Positions 7,684 through 16,957 of a stretch of 64,000 nucleotides of DNA are shown one piece after another. A model generated the notes under the pieces. That model was not told the DNA's origin. It saw nothing but the letters and a program-made list of their open reading frames with translations, and ran no database searches. Positions within the stretch are counted from its first letter, which is position 1, and each line of letters starts with the position of its first letter. This DNA comes from Sphingopyxis yananensis (GTDB lineage: Bacteria > Pseudomonadota > Alphaproteobacteria > Sphingomonadales > Sphingomonadaceae): positions 186,001 through 250,000 of the forward strand of contig NZ_JAJEWI010000001.1 in the NCBI RefSeq assembly GCF_020687785.1, in the 5' to 3' direction. The translations under genes were made by a program, and so were the position numbers.

Positions 7684-8523
7684 TCAGCGTTTGATGACAC
7701 CATCACTGGTAAAACTGGCTGGAATCCCTTCAGATAAATAACCTGGTGCGACAAAGATGGTTTGAAAACCGCGCGCAAATATTCCTTGTTCATCGGCGAA
7801 AATATTTCGCGCCGTGCCATGACCATCGCCGGCCATGTGGGTTTCGGCGTCGATCAACATCCATTTCCCCACCGGCATCCGCAAAAATTGCATGGTGATG
7901 TCCAAATTGGCAAAGCTCCATTCCCGTGCATCGGTTGCGTTGCCAAAGCCATTGCCATAATCGCTGAACATCGCGGCCCGTTCAAAGGCTGTCACCGGAT
8001 GATGCAGCACGATGTCCGCTTCCATGGACGTCCACGCCACGGCGCGCCCTGGGACACCCGCCGCTCCTTCGATAAATTTAATCTGGAACGCACCCAGCAT
8101 ACCAAATGACGTGGTATTTTGATGACCGCCCGCCTCGTTGGGCAAAGGATATGGCATCTCGGGCGCGACCACAGGGGTTTCATATTTGCGCACGCGCAGC
8201 AAATGGGCTTGGGCCACAGGCTTGTTCGCGGCGAATAATGTTACGCGGTGTAACTTTGTTTGCCGTCCATCGCGCAGCACATCGACGCGCATATGCAATG
8301 GCGCGAAGGGGACTTTTCCAAAAATATCGACGGTTAATCTAGCAATATTGAAATCATTATCCAATTCGCTGTTCATGCCGCCATGGGCCAAAATCGCGCT
8401 GATCGGTCCACCCGCAATGGATTGGCGATCCCATGGGCTGCGAGCCAAACCTGTTGGCCAATAATCTCCGGACTTTAACTCAAAAAAATGGGGTGGGTGG
8501 TCGTGGACTTTTTCGGTGCTCAT
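7684..8523 (-). CDS. Acyl-CoA thioesterase-like double hotdog protein
   Basis: A 279-residue protein with the layout of the thioesterase superfamily with two hotdog repeats (TesB-like). The N-terminal segment has ARSPWDRQSIAGGPISAILAHGG, where GGP.SA...AHG is the usual hotdog helix region. It is followed by LTVDIFGKVPFAPLHMRVDVLRDGRQ and LFAANKPVAQAHLLRVRK. The second half has a matching strand set ending in FADEQGIFARGFQTIFV. Family role: hydrolysis of acyl-CoA to free acid and CoA. It is convergent with the flavin reductase fusion and sits beside the acyl-CoA catabolism block, which fits. ATG at 8521-8523. Specific substrate unknown. Confidence 0.75.
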   Translation of the reverse strand: MSTEKVHDHPPHFFELKSGDYWPTGLARSPWDRQSIAGGPISAILAHGGMNSELDNDFNIARLTVDIFGKVPFAPLHMRVDVLRDGRQTKLHRVTLFAANKPVAQAHLLRVRKYETPVVAPEMPYPLPNEAGGHQNTTSFGMLGAFQIKFIEGAAGVPGRAVAWTSMEADIVLHHPVTAFERAAMFSDYGNGFGNATDAREWSFANLDITMQFLRMPVGKWMLIDAETHMAGDGHGTARNIFADEQGIFARGFQTIFVAPGYLSEGIPASFTSDGVIKR

Positions 8524-8948
8524 AGACGGTCTTTTGACTTCACAAAGGATGATCTGCGTGAACAGATAGAGCCGAATTTTTTGTTTCGGCCTGCACTCTC
8601 CAGCATAGCTTATGGTTTTCAGTTGGTTTTGGAGCCTATGATGGCTGCTTTTGCAAGTCTCTTTCTACAAAAAGACATGGGGGCAATGGCGTTGCTTTAG
8701 CTTCAATATATAGGATATTGTCTTTTATATATTTTATATTTTCCAAAGCTGAACCCGCCGGCGATAAATTTGGGATGGGCTGCCTCGCACCCCGTGACCA
8801 ATAGTGATGGGGAGGGAGGCGGCAAAATATTCTTGGCCGCAGATTTATGACGCAACGGGCGTCAGGAGCCTTGCCTGCTAGATACTATTATATAATACCG
8901 ATATCGAACATATTGTTGAATGATTGTTTGTTTGGGGCGGCAAGGTTG
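8524..8948. other. Intergenic region between divergent genes
   Basis: About 425 bp with no supportable gene. The stretch around 8700-8750 is strongly AT-rich and probably holds promoter elements for one or both flanking divergent genes. I see no clear operator palindrome. Confidence 0.5.
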
Positions 8949-9695
8949 ATGATGAAAATATTGGGGCGGTTTGCGATGGCAGCGGTCTTGTTGGCGGGCG
9001 TGGCGGCACTGCCGAATAGCGCCGATGCACAGCGCTGGGACAATAAAAAAGGCGCGATTGACCCCAGCAACACCCATGTGCGGGCCAGCCGGATTGCCAA
9101 GCAAGCCCCGATGCGCACCCTAAACTTGCCAAATGCATCGCCAGGCGAGCGCGCGCGCGTAGCGCTGAATGGTTTTGCCTTATGTCGTATATCGGATGAC
9201 CGCCCGGAATTCGAAGCCTTGGTCGCGGCCAATCCTGTTCCGAAACTAAGCCATGACGCCTATTGGAAATTCATCAAGGATAACAGCGCACAAAATTGTC
9301 TTTTTGATTCAGATTTGACCCTGACGGCAGAGCTTATGTCGGGCGCTGGCTTCTTGGCGATGCTGCGGTTGACCTATTTGCGAGCAGAAAATGTCCCCAC
9401 GCTTCATGCCATTGACTATGCCACTTTGACGGACCCCAATCATCCCGAAGGGCAACATTATATCGGAACCCGCAGCTTTGCCCAATGTGTGGTGCTAGCT
9501 GCCCCGCAACAGGTTGCAGAGATGCTATTCTCCCGCGAATTGGGGAAAAGTGAAGCCGATGCCTTGGTGCAAGTCACGCCCCACTTGGGGCCATGCCTGT
9601 CACAAGGTCGTGAAATGACCATCACGCGGCCCTTGCTGTTCGGTTGGCTTGCCGAGGCTATGTATCGCGCCTCAAAGGTCCAGCCCAGCGCCTGA
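8949..9695 (+). CDS. Secreted protein of unknown function
   Basis: 248 residues beginning at MMKILGRFAMAAVLLAGVAA, a signal peptide with probable cleavage after SADAQ. The frame is open about 34 codons further upstream, but that stretch has no signal-peptide logic. The mature part contains four to five Cys residues (for example FALCRISDD, AQNCLFD, FAQCVVLAA, LGPCLSQG) that could form disulfides in the periplasm. It has no motif I recognise. It stands alone between the divergent thioesterase gene and the convergent S9 peptidase gene. Confidence 0.75.
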   Translation: MMKILGRFAMAAVLLAGVAALPNSADAQRWDNKKGAIDPSNTHVRASRIAKQAPMRTLNLPNASPGERARVALNGFALCRISDDRPEFEALVAANPVPKLSHDAYWKFIKDNSAQNCLFDSDLTLTAELMSGAGFLAMLRLTYLRAENVPTLHAIDYATLTDPNHPEGQHYIGTRSFAQCVVLAAPQQVAEMLFSRELGKSEADALVQVTPHLGPCLSQGREMTITRPLLFGWLAEAMYRASKVQPSA

Positions 9696-9745
9696 ATGCA
9701 TCACCCCGATTGGCTTTGCGGAAATTTTGTTTGCGCAAAGCCAAT

Positions 9746-11824
9746 TTAGGGGTGAGCAGGATTATGCTCGTTCAGAAAATCTTCCATTGCCGTTAACAGC
9801 GTTAACCGGTCGGCTTCGCGGGTAAAATAATGGTCCGCCAGCGGCACCGATGTGAAGCGCGACCGCTTGCCAGCGCGCATCATGGCGCTGTGCATACGCG
9901 ATGATTGACTATGGTCGACCGTCACATCCTTTTTGCCATGTATCAATAATAAGGGGACCGAAATGCGGTCGATCGCGTTGATCGGGGATATGGCGTCAAA
10001 ATTGTCCGACATTTTTTCCCATTGTTGACGATAAAGGCGGGAATGGATGGCCCCGCCAAAATCATTCACTTCGCGCCGCAGCGCGGATACACCGCTGATG
10101 GAAATGGCGCAGCGATACAGATCAGGGTCTTTGGCAATGCCCCACATGGCGGCATATCCGCCATAGGACGCCCCAGCGATGCACAGGCGTTTGGGGTCGG
10201 CAATGCCTTCTTTCACCGCCCATCTGACAGCGTCGGTCAGGTCATCCTGCATCGCCAGACCCAATTGCCCGCGTCCGGCCCGTTCAAAATTGTCACCATA
10301 GCCCGTCGACCCGCGAAAATTGGGTTGCAGGACCGCATAGCCACGCTCCGCCAGAAATTGAACGATATAGTGATAGCCCAATTGATCATGCGCCCAAGGC
10401 CCGCCGTGGGGGAAAATAATCATCGGCAGGTTGGTCGCGCTACGGCCGCGCGGCATGGTCAGCACCGCTTCTATGTCCAATCCGTCGCGGGCTTTATATT
10501 GGATGTAGCTGGAACGAGACAGGCGCTTGGCGCCCAATTGCTCATTCATCGACGCCAGCATGTTCAACGCCTCGCTATGCGCGTCATAATGATAGATGAG
10601 GCCCGGATTGTCGGGCGTGCTGAAGCGCACCAGCATTTTGCTTTGATCAGCGTTCATACTGATAATCGAGACATCCGATGCAGGTGATGCAGCCTGCAAA
10701 TTTTTTTGGTGCCTTGCCAATTCGGGGTTAAACCAGTGGATCGGTGTATCGCGATTGAGGATATGGGCCCCCAATAATTTCGACCCATTGGGCCCCATGA
10801 TGACGCTGGTGACTGGGTGAGTATCATAGATGGTACGGACGGTTTCGCCGGTCAGCATGTCCATCTCGACAATAGCATTTCGTCCATCGACTCCGCTGTT
10901 CAAAATATAGGCGCGATCGGTCCCCGCGATAAAGTGAAAGGGAATGCTGAGTTGTTCGTCGTTCGCCAAATTGGCGCGCTCGACCGCTCTTAGGGCGCTG
11001 CTATCATCGGGGCGATATAAGAGGCTGGATTTCAAGCCGCCATCTTGAAAGGCGCGGCCGGTGCGGACCCGCCCCATATCATCCGCTCCCCACCATAATA
11101 AATTGGCTCGCCCGCGCTGGATGATGCTTTTCCTGCCCGTGCTAATGTCGACGCGGTAAACGGACGGCCAAAAATCGGGATGATTGGTATAAATACTGTC
11201 TTGGGCAGATACCAAAATATGCGGGCTGCCATCGGTGGGAATATAGATCACATTGGACGCCATTTGCCCGCCAGAATCCCAGAGCAGGCGGGTCACTTTG
11301 CGGGTGCTATGGTTGATCGCGATCATGCGCTGAACATACCAATTCCCGCCTTCGACATAGTGCAAAGCGCGAAGGCCGACGATGATATTGTCATTCCCGA
11401 CCCATCGGATCCAATCGACCTCGTTCATGTCGGGAATTTGGAAATTCACCCTCTTGGGGTTTTTCCCAAATATTTCTGCAACGACGACATTCTGCACACC
11501 GCCGACACCAAACAAGCCAGCGATGGAATGGCCATCGGGCGATAAAGTCGCTTCCTCGACAAAGGGCAGGGAGGCAAAGACTTGCGTGGCAATAGCTGGG
11601 CTTTGAGGAAGAGGCTTCTGAGGAGCCGATTTATTTTGAGAAGGATTGTTGTCGGAGATCGTCGCCGCTTCTGTTGCGGTTTGCAGCGACATCATGCTCG
11701 GTGACGCAGTGTCCGGCATATTTTGTGCCTGCACGCCGCCATGCAGCCATATCGTGCCGCTGAGCAGCAGCAGGGACCGCCAAGACTTTGCCCTAAGCGG
11801 TAATTTTGCCGCGCGGCTACCCAT
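9746..11824 (-). CDS. Secreted S9-family (prolyl oligopeptidase-like) serine peptidase
   Basis: 692 residues. The N-terminus has a basic stretch and a hydrophobic core (SWRSLLLLSGTIWLHGGVQAQ), pointing to export to the periplasm. The middle is a beta-propeller-like region. The C-terminal alpha/beta hydrolase domain has the oxyanion block IIFPHGGPWAHDQLGYHY and the nucleophile in GASYGGYAAMW (Ser553). The acid is in HGKKDVTVDHSQS (Asp633) and the His in PLADHYFTRE (His665). Length and order match the dipeptidyl or acylaminoacyl peptidase branch. Nine Cs at 11831-11839, read as Gs on this strand, precede the ATG and may act as the ribosome-binding region. It probably feeds on exogenous peptides; substrate preference is unknown. 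Confidence 0.92.
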   Translation of the reverse strand: MGSRAAKLPLRAKSWRSLLLLSGTIWLHGGVQAQNMPDTASPSMMSLQTATEAATISDNNPSQNKSAPQKPLPQSPAIATQVFASLPFVEEATLSPDGHSIAGLFGVGGVQNVVVAEIFGKNPKRVNFQIPDMNEVDWIRWVGNDNIIVGLRALHYVEGGNWYVQRMIAINHSTRKVTRLLWDSGGQMASNVIYIPTDGSPHILVSAQDSIYTNHPDFWPSVYRVDISTGRKSIIQRGRANLLWWGADDMGRVRTGRAFQDGGLKSSLLYRPDDSSALRAVERANLANDEQLSIPFHFIAGTDRAYILNSGVDGRNAIVEMDMLTGETVRTIYDTHPVTSVIMGPNGSKLLGAHILNRDTPIHWFNPELARHQKNLQAASPASDVSIISMNADQSKMLVRFSTPDNPGLIYHYDAHSEALNMLASMNEQLGAKRLSRSSYIQYKARDGLDIEAVLTMPRGRSATNLPMIIFPHGGPWAHDQLGYHYIVQFLAERGYAVLQPNFRGSTGYGDNFERAGRGQLGLAMQDDLTDAVRWAVKEGIADPKRLCIAGASYGGYAAMWGIAKDPDLYRCAISISGVSALRREVNDFGGAIHSRLYRQQWEKMSDNFDAISPINAIDRISVPLLLIHGKKDVTVDHSQSSRMHSAMMRAGKRSRFTSVPLADHYFTREADRLTLLTAMEDFLNEHNPAHP

Positions 11825-11940
11825 ATATTTCCCCCCCCCATTGATGGTGGCGCGCTGCTATGCAACGTGTCATCCAAGCTAAAACGCTATCGGGGTGAAA
11901 TGAAAAATCAACCTTAATGTTAATGAAAGTGATGATGGGC

Positions 11941-11983
11941 AATCATATCGCGGCGTTATAAAATATAACGACGCGATATGATT
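11941..11983. repeat. Long near-perfect inverted repeat (20-bp arms, 3-nt loop)
   Basis: Arm 1 is AATCATATCGCGGCGTTATA (11941-11960). Arm 2 at 11964-11983 is its reverse complement with a single mismatch. The 3-nt loop is AAA. It lies 16 bp beyond the stop of the small leftward gene and 116 bp upstream of the peptidase start. No T-run follows on either strand, so it may be a terminator without a U-tract, an RNA-processing hairpin or an operator. Confidence 0.65.
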
Positions 11984-11999
11984 ATATCTTGGCTGATGC

Positions 12000-12200
12000 T
12001 TAACCAACCAATGGTTGCAGGCGGGTCAGCAAAGATTGAATGCGTTCAGCGGCTTCGGAAAATGTGTCGACATCTTCTTTATTGCCAGCGTCACGGGCTT
12101 CCTTCGATGCTTCGATATAGCCTTCCATATCGGCTTCGAGCGCATCGACGATCATTTCCAGTTCGTCCTCGGTGAACGACAAATTCATATTCTCGGCCAT
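12000..12200 (-). CDS. Small acidic helical protein of unknown function
   Basis: 66 residues from the ATG at 12198-12200 (MAENMNLSFTEDELEMIVD), with GGAG about 12 nt upstream. An extension to 12251 (83 residues) is open but adds proline-rich residues unlike the rest. The protein is very acidic and predicted all-helical, with heptad-like spacing (FTEDELEMIVDALEADMEGY, then FSEAAERIQSLLTRLQPLVG). It has no catalytic motif. It lies between rodA, which also reads leftward 145 bp upstream, and the long hairpin. No function can be assigned. Confidence 0.65.
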   Translation of the reverse strand: MAENMNLSFTEDELEMIVDALEADMEGYIEASKEARDAGNKEDVDTFSEAAERIQSLLTRLQPLVG

Positions 12201-12345
12201 AAGATTGGCTGCTCCTGCAAAAAGCGGCGGCTTTAGAAGCGCTTCGCCCATCGCGCAAGCCTATAGCCATTGGCGACAATATGCACTCTTTTCCCATCCA
12301 TCATCAATAAAGGATGAAATTTAAATAATTTATGGCGCAATGCTG

Positions 12346-13467
12346 TTAACGATAATAGGAATAGTCCCGCGATGATTTGCGATTTTCACGGTCAATTCCC
12401 ATAATCGCGCCAATGGTGATCATGGCCGCTAGCATGGCCGACCCGCCATAGGACACCAAGGGCAAAGGAATGCCCACCACAGGGGCGAGGCCCACGACCA
12501 TCATCAAATTGATCGAAATATAAAGAAACAGGCTGCATGTCAGACCCGCGGCAAAGAGTTTTTCAAAGCGGCTGTGGGCGCGATTGGCAACTTTTGTACC
12601 CCAACGGATCAAAAGCGCAAATAGGCCAATAACCACCACCCCGCCAACCAAGCCCCATTCTTCGACAATGGCAGAATAGATGAAGTCGGTATGATTTTCA
12701 GGCAGGTAATTGAGATGCGATTGAGTGCCCTGCAAAAATCCTTTCCCAAAGATTCCGCCGGAACCCAAAGCGATAAGCGATTGCGAAATATGATAGCCAG
12801 CGCCCAATGGGTCGTCTTGGGGGTTCAAGAAAATTGTCACGCGGCGTTGCTGGTGGGGCTGCATCAAGAAGGTGAAGATCAAGGGGAGAACGGCCATAAC
12901 CGTAGCGCCTGCACCCAAAAACCATTTCATGGGCAAGCCCGCAAAAAAACACAGCATAATCGCGCTGAGCAATAACAACATGCCCGTACCCAAATCAGGC
13001 TGAGCAGAAATGAGCAAAAAGGGAACGCCAGTCATCAGCAAAGGCGGCCAGACGGCATTCCACCCATTTGTATCGACAGGGGGCAAGCGTTCAAAGTAAC
13101 GCGCCAAAACGCAAATCAAGGAAATTCGAACAAATTCTGATGGTTGAAGTTGGATAAAGCCCAAATCCAACCAACTTCTTGCGCCGCCCTTAATCGCGCC
13201 GAGCGCCAAAACCCCAATGAGCAAAAGCAGGCTGAGACCCAAAGCAGGATAGGCCAAGGGTTTATAAAGGCTGACAGGAATATAGGAAATGCCGATCGCC
13301 AGTGCCAAAAATAGAGCAAAGCGGACCATATGGTTCATGGCCCATGGCGACAGAGATGCACCGGCCACAGAATACATCGCCACCGCGCCAATCAGCGCCA
13401 GTGCGGTTACGGTGAATATGGCGACCCAACTTTGGTCCGCAATGGGTTTGGGAACTCGAACAAACAC
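12346..13467 (-). CDS. rodA: Rod-shape-determining protein RodA (SEDS peptidoglycan polymerase)
   Basis: A 373-residue polytopic membrane protein of the FtsW/RodA/SpoVE family, with about ten hydrophobic segments. RodA polymerises peptidoglycan glycan strands from lipid II with its partner PBP2 during elongation. Recognisable blocks are WLDLGFIQLQPSEFVRISLI (the loop with the conserved catalytic-region residues), LISAQPDLGTGMLLLLSAIM, LPENHTDFIYSAIVEEWGLVG, and the ending VGIPLPLVSYGGSAMLAAMI. It starts with GTG (VFVRVPKP), with GGAG about 13 nt upstream. It is usually found with mreBCD and mrdA; here the next upstream gene on the same strand is dnaE2, more than 200 bp away, so it is probably transcribed alone or as a tail of that unit. 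Confidence 0.95.
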   Translation of the reverse strand: MFVRVPKPIADQSWVAIFTVTALALIGAVAMYSVAGASLSPWAMNHMVRFALFLALAIGISYIPVSLYKPLAYPALGLSLLLLIGVLALGAIKGGARSWLDLGFIQLQPSEFVRISLICVLARYFERLPPVDTNGWNAVWPPLLMTGVPFLLISAQPDLGTGMLLLLSAIMLCFFAGLPMKWFLGAGATVMAVLPLIFTFLMQPHQQRRVTIFLNPQDDPLGAGYHISQSLIALGSGGIFGKGFLQGTQSHLNYLPENHTDFIYSAIVEEWGLVGGVVVIGLFALLIRWGTKVANRAHSRFEKLFAAGLTCSLFLYISINLMMVVGLAPVVGIPLPLVSYGGSAMLAAMITIGAIMGIDRENRKSSRDYSYYR

Positions 13468-13681
13468 GCGAAATTATGGCTCCGTCTACGCACAAAGATT
13501 ATACGTACAGGACACGGAAGCAGCCTTGCGGCAAAGCCCACGGCATGAACCGCAAATCATAAATTATTTCATATCCCATGCGGCGCGAACCGCAAGCGTC
13601 TTGCGATATTTTGGTATGTTTTGCGGTGACTTTCCTGTGACCATCACTTGTCCGTTTCCGGTGAGGCGTAATTGAATGTTA
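13468..13681. other. Intergenic region upstream of rodA
   Basis: 214 bp between dnaE2 and rodA, both leftward. It contains a compact hairpin CGCAAG-CGT-CTTGCG at 13591-13605 and several scattered CCGCAA/TTGCGG words. These could belong to a dnaE2 transcription end or a rodA promoter; nothing here is decisive. Confidence 0.4.
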
Positions 13682-16600
13682 CTAATGAAAATCGCGGCTG
13701 GGAAATAGATGCTTGGCTTGTTCGCGAGGGTGGCGGGCGCTGATTTTGCGGGGGCGGGGGGCTTCGTCGGCTTGGGGAATGGTTTGCCCGATCACCTCAT
13801 CCATCGGGTGGCCCAGCCACGACAAGGCCGATGATAAATCCTCAATTTTCTGGGCAATAATGTGGGTGACGATGCCTTCTTTTTGCAATTCCCCCGTCAC
13901 CCGTAACAGGCGTCCGCCCATCACCGCCGCGCGATTGGCTTCCAGCAAATCCGGCCAGACGACAATATTGGCGACGCCCGTTTCATCCTCCAGCGTCAAA
14001 AACACCACGCCGGACGCTGTGCCGGGGCGCTGGCGGGTGATCACCAAGCCGCACACGCTATACTCCCCCTCTGTCACATGTAGCAATTGATCATGCGCGG
14101 TGATCGGATGTTTTTGGCCCAGGGGACTTTGCGTCAATTGATGGCGCAGCAATTCCATGGGGTGGGCGCGCAGGGTCATACGGGTGGTGACATAATCATC
14201 CACCACCTCTTCGCCCAAATGCATGGGGGGCAGGGTGATAATGGGTTCGCGCACAGACTCCCCGTCCAAAGGATTGGAAAATAAAGGCAAAGGTTTTGAG
14301 GTGCGAATGGCTTTGACCGCCCACAAAGCATCGCGCCGCGTCAACCCCATAGAGGCAAAGGCGTCCGCCTCTGCCAGTCGCGACAAAATGGCGGGCGATA
14401 CACCCGTGCGCAGCCACAGGCTTTCGGGGTCAAAATAGCCATTGCGGCGCTGGTTCACTATGGTTTCGGCGTCCATTTGGCTGAAGGATTTTATTTGCCG
14501 CATACCCAGCCTTAACGCCAAGCGGCCATCACCGCGTCGTTCCAAATGATTGTCCCATTGGGATGCGTTGACACAAATGGGCCGAACCTCGACACCATGG
14601 TCACGGGCATCCCTAATCAATTGGGCAGGGGCGTAAAATCCCATCGGCTGGCTGTTCAACAAAGCGCAAGTGAAAATGGCCGGATGGTGGCATTTCAGCC
14701 AAGAGGATATATAAGTTAGCATGGCAAAGGCGGCGGCATGGCTTTCGGGGAAGCCATAATCCGCAAAGCCTTCGATTTGGGCAAAGCAAGCCTCGGCAAT
14801 CGAAGCATCATAGCCATTAGACAACATGCCTTTGATAAACCGCTCTTTATGCGCGCCAATGGTCCCCATACGGCGAAAGGATGCCAGCGACCGACGCAAA
14901 TGGTCGGCTTCCTCTGCGCTATAGCCTGCGCCGACTTGGGCGATTTGCATGGCTTGTTCTTGAAATAGCGGAACACCAAGGGTTTTGGCCGTAATGGCGG
15001 CCAAGGCGGGGCCAAAAGGTTCGGGTGCATCCAGCCCTTGTCGGCGGCGGATATAGGGTTTCACCATGCCGCCCTGAATGGGGCCGGGGCGCACAATCGC
15101 CACCTCAATCACCAAATCATAAAAGGTCGCAGGCTTCATGCGTGGCAGAAAATTCATCTGCGCACGGCTTTCCACCTGAAAAACCCCAATGGCGTCCGCC
15201 ACTTGCAACATATCATAAGTTGCATGATCTTCTTGAGGAATGGTGGAAAGTTTATGATCTATCCCTTCATGATATTTTAACAAATCTAGAGATTTTCGAA
15301 TGCAAGTCAGCATTCCCAGCGATAAAATATCGATTTTCAAAATTTTCAGCGCGTCAATGTCATCCTTGTCCCATTCAATGAAAGTGCGATCCTCCATCGC
15401 GGCATTGCCAATGGGGCACAGGGCATCCAAATGATCTTGGGTGATTACAAAGCCACCGACATGCTGGCTGAGGTGGCGTGGGAAACCGATGATTTCCTGA
15501 ACCAAATGGATCATCTGGCGCAGCCGCCGATCGTTGGGGTTTAAGCCCATGGCGGTCAAGGCATCGGCCCGCACGCCATCATCGCTTTGCCCCCAAATGG
15601 CGCTGGACAGGCCGGATGTCACTTCGCGGGGCAGGCCCATCGCCTTGCCGACTTCGGCAATCGCCGCGCGCGAGCGAAAATGAATAACCGTCGCGCATAA
15701 TCCGGCCCGATCACGGCCATAGCGTTCATAAATCCATTGGAAGATTTCTTCCCGACGTTCATGTTCAAAATCCACGTCAATATCGGGCGGTTCGCCGCGA
15801 TGTCGGGAAATAAAGCGTTCAAATACCATGCCAATCATGTCGGGGCTGACATCGGTGATACCCAAAGCCCAGCAAATGATGCTGTTGGCGGCCGACCCAC
15901 GGCCTTGGCACAAAATGCCCCGCGATTTGGCTTCTTGAACAATGTCATGGACGGTCAGGAAATAAGGCGCATAGCCCAATTCCCCGATCACCGATAATTC
16001 CTTGTCCAACAAGTTTTGATAACGCGGCGGGATATCGGCTGCGCATCGTTGGCCAAGGCCCATTTGGGTTAGCCGCTCAAGGCGTTGCTGTGCAGTTTCG
16101 CCATCGGAATTTTCACTGGGATATTGGTAACGTAATTCCCCCAAATCAAAGGCGCAGCGGTTAGCGATGTCCAAGCTGCGCCGAATGGCGGCGGGGTGGT
16201 GACGAAAGAGGCGGGCCATATCATCCGCCCCCTTCAGGCGGCGTTCGCTGTTGGGCAGGGCGCGGGTGCCGATGTGGTCAATCGACACGCCTTTGCGAAT
16301 ACAGGTCAATATATCGGCCAACGGACGGCGGGCGGCGCTGTGCATCATCACATCACCAATCGCCACCATGGGCGCCGATGTTCGAAGCGCCAGATCGGCG
16401 CAGGCCTGAAACCAAGGTTGGTCCGTGCCATCATAGCGCGGCGCAGCGCCCGTATAGACAAAGCCTGGAAAGCGCCGCTGCATATCGCTGATCGGCCCAA
16501 ATGCAGGCTCTAAATCATGCGGCCAGCCATGGTGCGGGGGAATGGCGATCAAAATCATCCCCCGTGCGGCCTGCACCAGATCATCCAAATATAGGGTGCA

Positions 16601-16957
16601 TTGCCCCTTTTCGCTGCGCCTTTTGCCCAGACTGATCAGCCGCGACAATTGCTGCCATGCGCTTTTGTTGGTGGGCAAGGCGACCCATTGCACGGCGCAA
16701 TCTTGTAAAATTAACCGGCTGCCGACAATCAATTGCGGCAAGCTGGCATCGGGATGCTGTGCTTGCAAAGATTTGCGGGTGGACCATGCGCGCACCACCC
16801 CCGCCAAAGAATTGACATCGGTAATGGCCACCGCCGCCAAGCCCAATATCTGGGCCTTCAGCATATATTCTTCGGGGTGGGATGCGCCGGTCAAAAAGGT
16901 GAAATTGCTGGTCACGCACAATTCGGCATAGCGGGGCGTATCCGTATAGCGGGTCAT
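13682..16957 (-). CDS. dnaE2: Error-prone DNA polymerase DnaE2
   Basis: 1091 residues, a family-C DNA polymerase that performs translesion synthesis together with ImuA and ImuB. The start is the ATG at 16955-16957 (MTRYTDTPRYAELCVTSNFT), which overlaps the imuB stop by 4 bp; a longer open frame upstream is just the imuB reading region. The N-terminal PHP domain opens AELCVTSNFTFLTGASHPEE, as in DnaE2 proteins. The polymerase core has GRGSAANSIICWALGITDV and the catalytic aspartates in GEPPDIDVDFEHERREE. The C-terminal OB fold is YSVCGLVITRQRPGTASGV. Third and last gene of the imuA-imuB-dnaE2 mutasome operon. Confidence 0.96.
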   Translation of the reverse strand: MTRYTDTPRYAELCVTSNFTFLTGASHPEEYMLKAQILGLAAVAITDVNSLAGVVRAWSTRKSLQAQHPDASLPQLIVGSRLILQDCAVQWVALPTNKSAWQQLSRLISLGKRRSEKGQCTLYLDDLVQAARGMILIAIPPHHGWPHDLEPAFGPISDMQRRFPGFVYTGAAPRYDGTDQPWFQACADLALRTSAPMVAIGDVMMHSAARRPLADILTCIRKGVSIDHIGTRALPNSERRLKGADDMARLFRHHPAAIRRSLDIANRCAFDLGELRYQYPSENSDGETAQQRLERLTQMGLGQRCAADIPPRYQNLLDKELSVIGELGYAPYFLTVHDIVQEAKSRGILCQGRGSAANSIICWALGITDVSPDMIGMVFERFISRHRGEPPDIDVDFEHERREEIFQWIYERYGRDRAGLCATVIHFRSRAAIAEVGKAMGLPREVTSGLSSAIWGQSDDGVRADALTAMGLNPNDRRLRQMIHLVQEIIGFPRHLSQHVGGFVITQDHLDALCPIGNAAMEDRTFIEWDKDDIDALKILKIDILSLGMLTCIRKSLDLLKYHEGIDHKLSTIPQEDHATYDMLQVADAIGVFQVESRAQMNFLPRMKPATFYDLVIEVAIVRPGPIQGGMVKPYIRRRQGLDAPEPFGPALAAITAKTLGVPLFQEQAMQIAQVGAGYSAEEADHLRRSLASFRRMGTIGAHKERFIKGMLSNGYDASIAEACFAQIEGFADYGFPESHAAAFAMLTYISSWLKCHHPAIFTCALLNSQPMGFYAPAQLIRDARDHGVEVRPICVNASQWDNHLERRGDGRLALRLGMRQIKSFSQMDAETIVNQRRNGYFDPESLWLRTGVSPAILSRLAEADAFASMGLTRRDALWAVKAIRTSKPLPLFSNPLDGESVREPIITLPPMHLGEEVVDDYVTTRMTLRAHPMELLRHQLTQSPLGQKHPITAHDQLLHVTEGEYSVCGLVITRQRPGTASGVVFLTLEDETGVANIVVWPDLLEANRAAVMGGRLLRVTGELQKEGIVTHIIAQKIEDLSSALSWLGHPMDEVIGQTIPQADEAPRPRKISARHPREQAKHLFPSRDFH

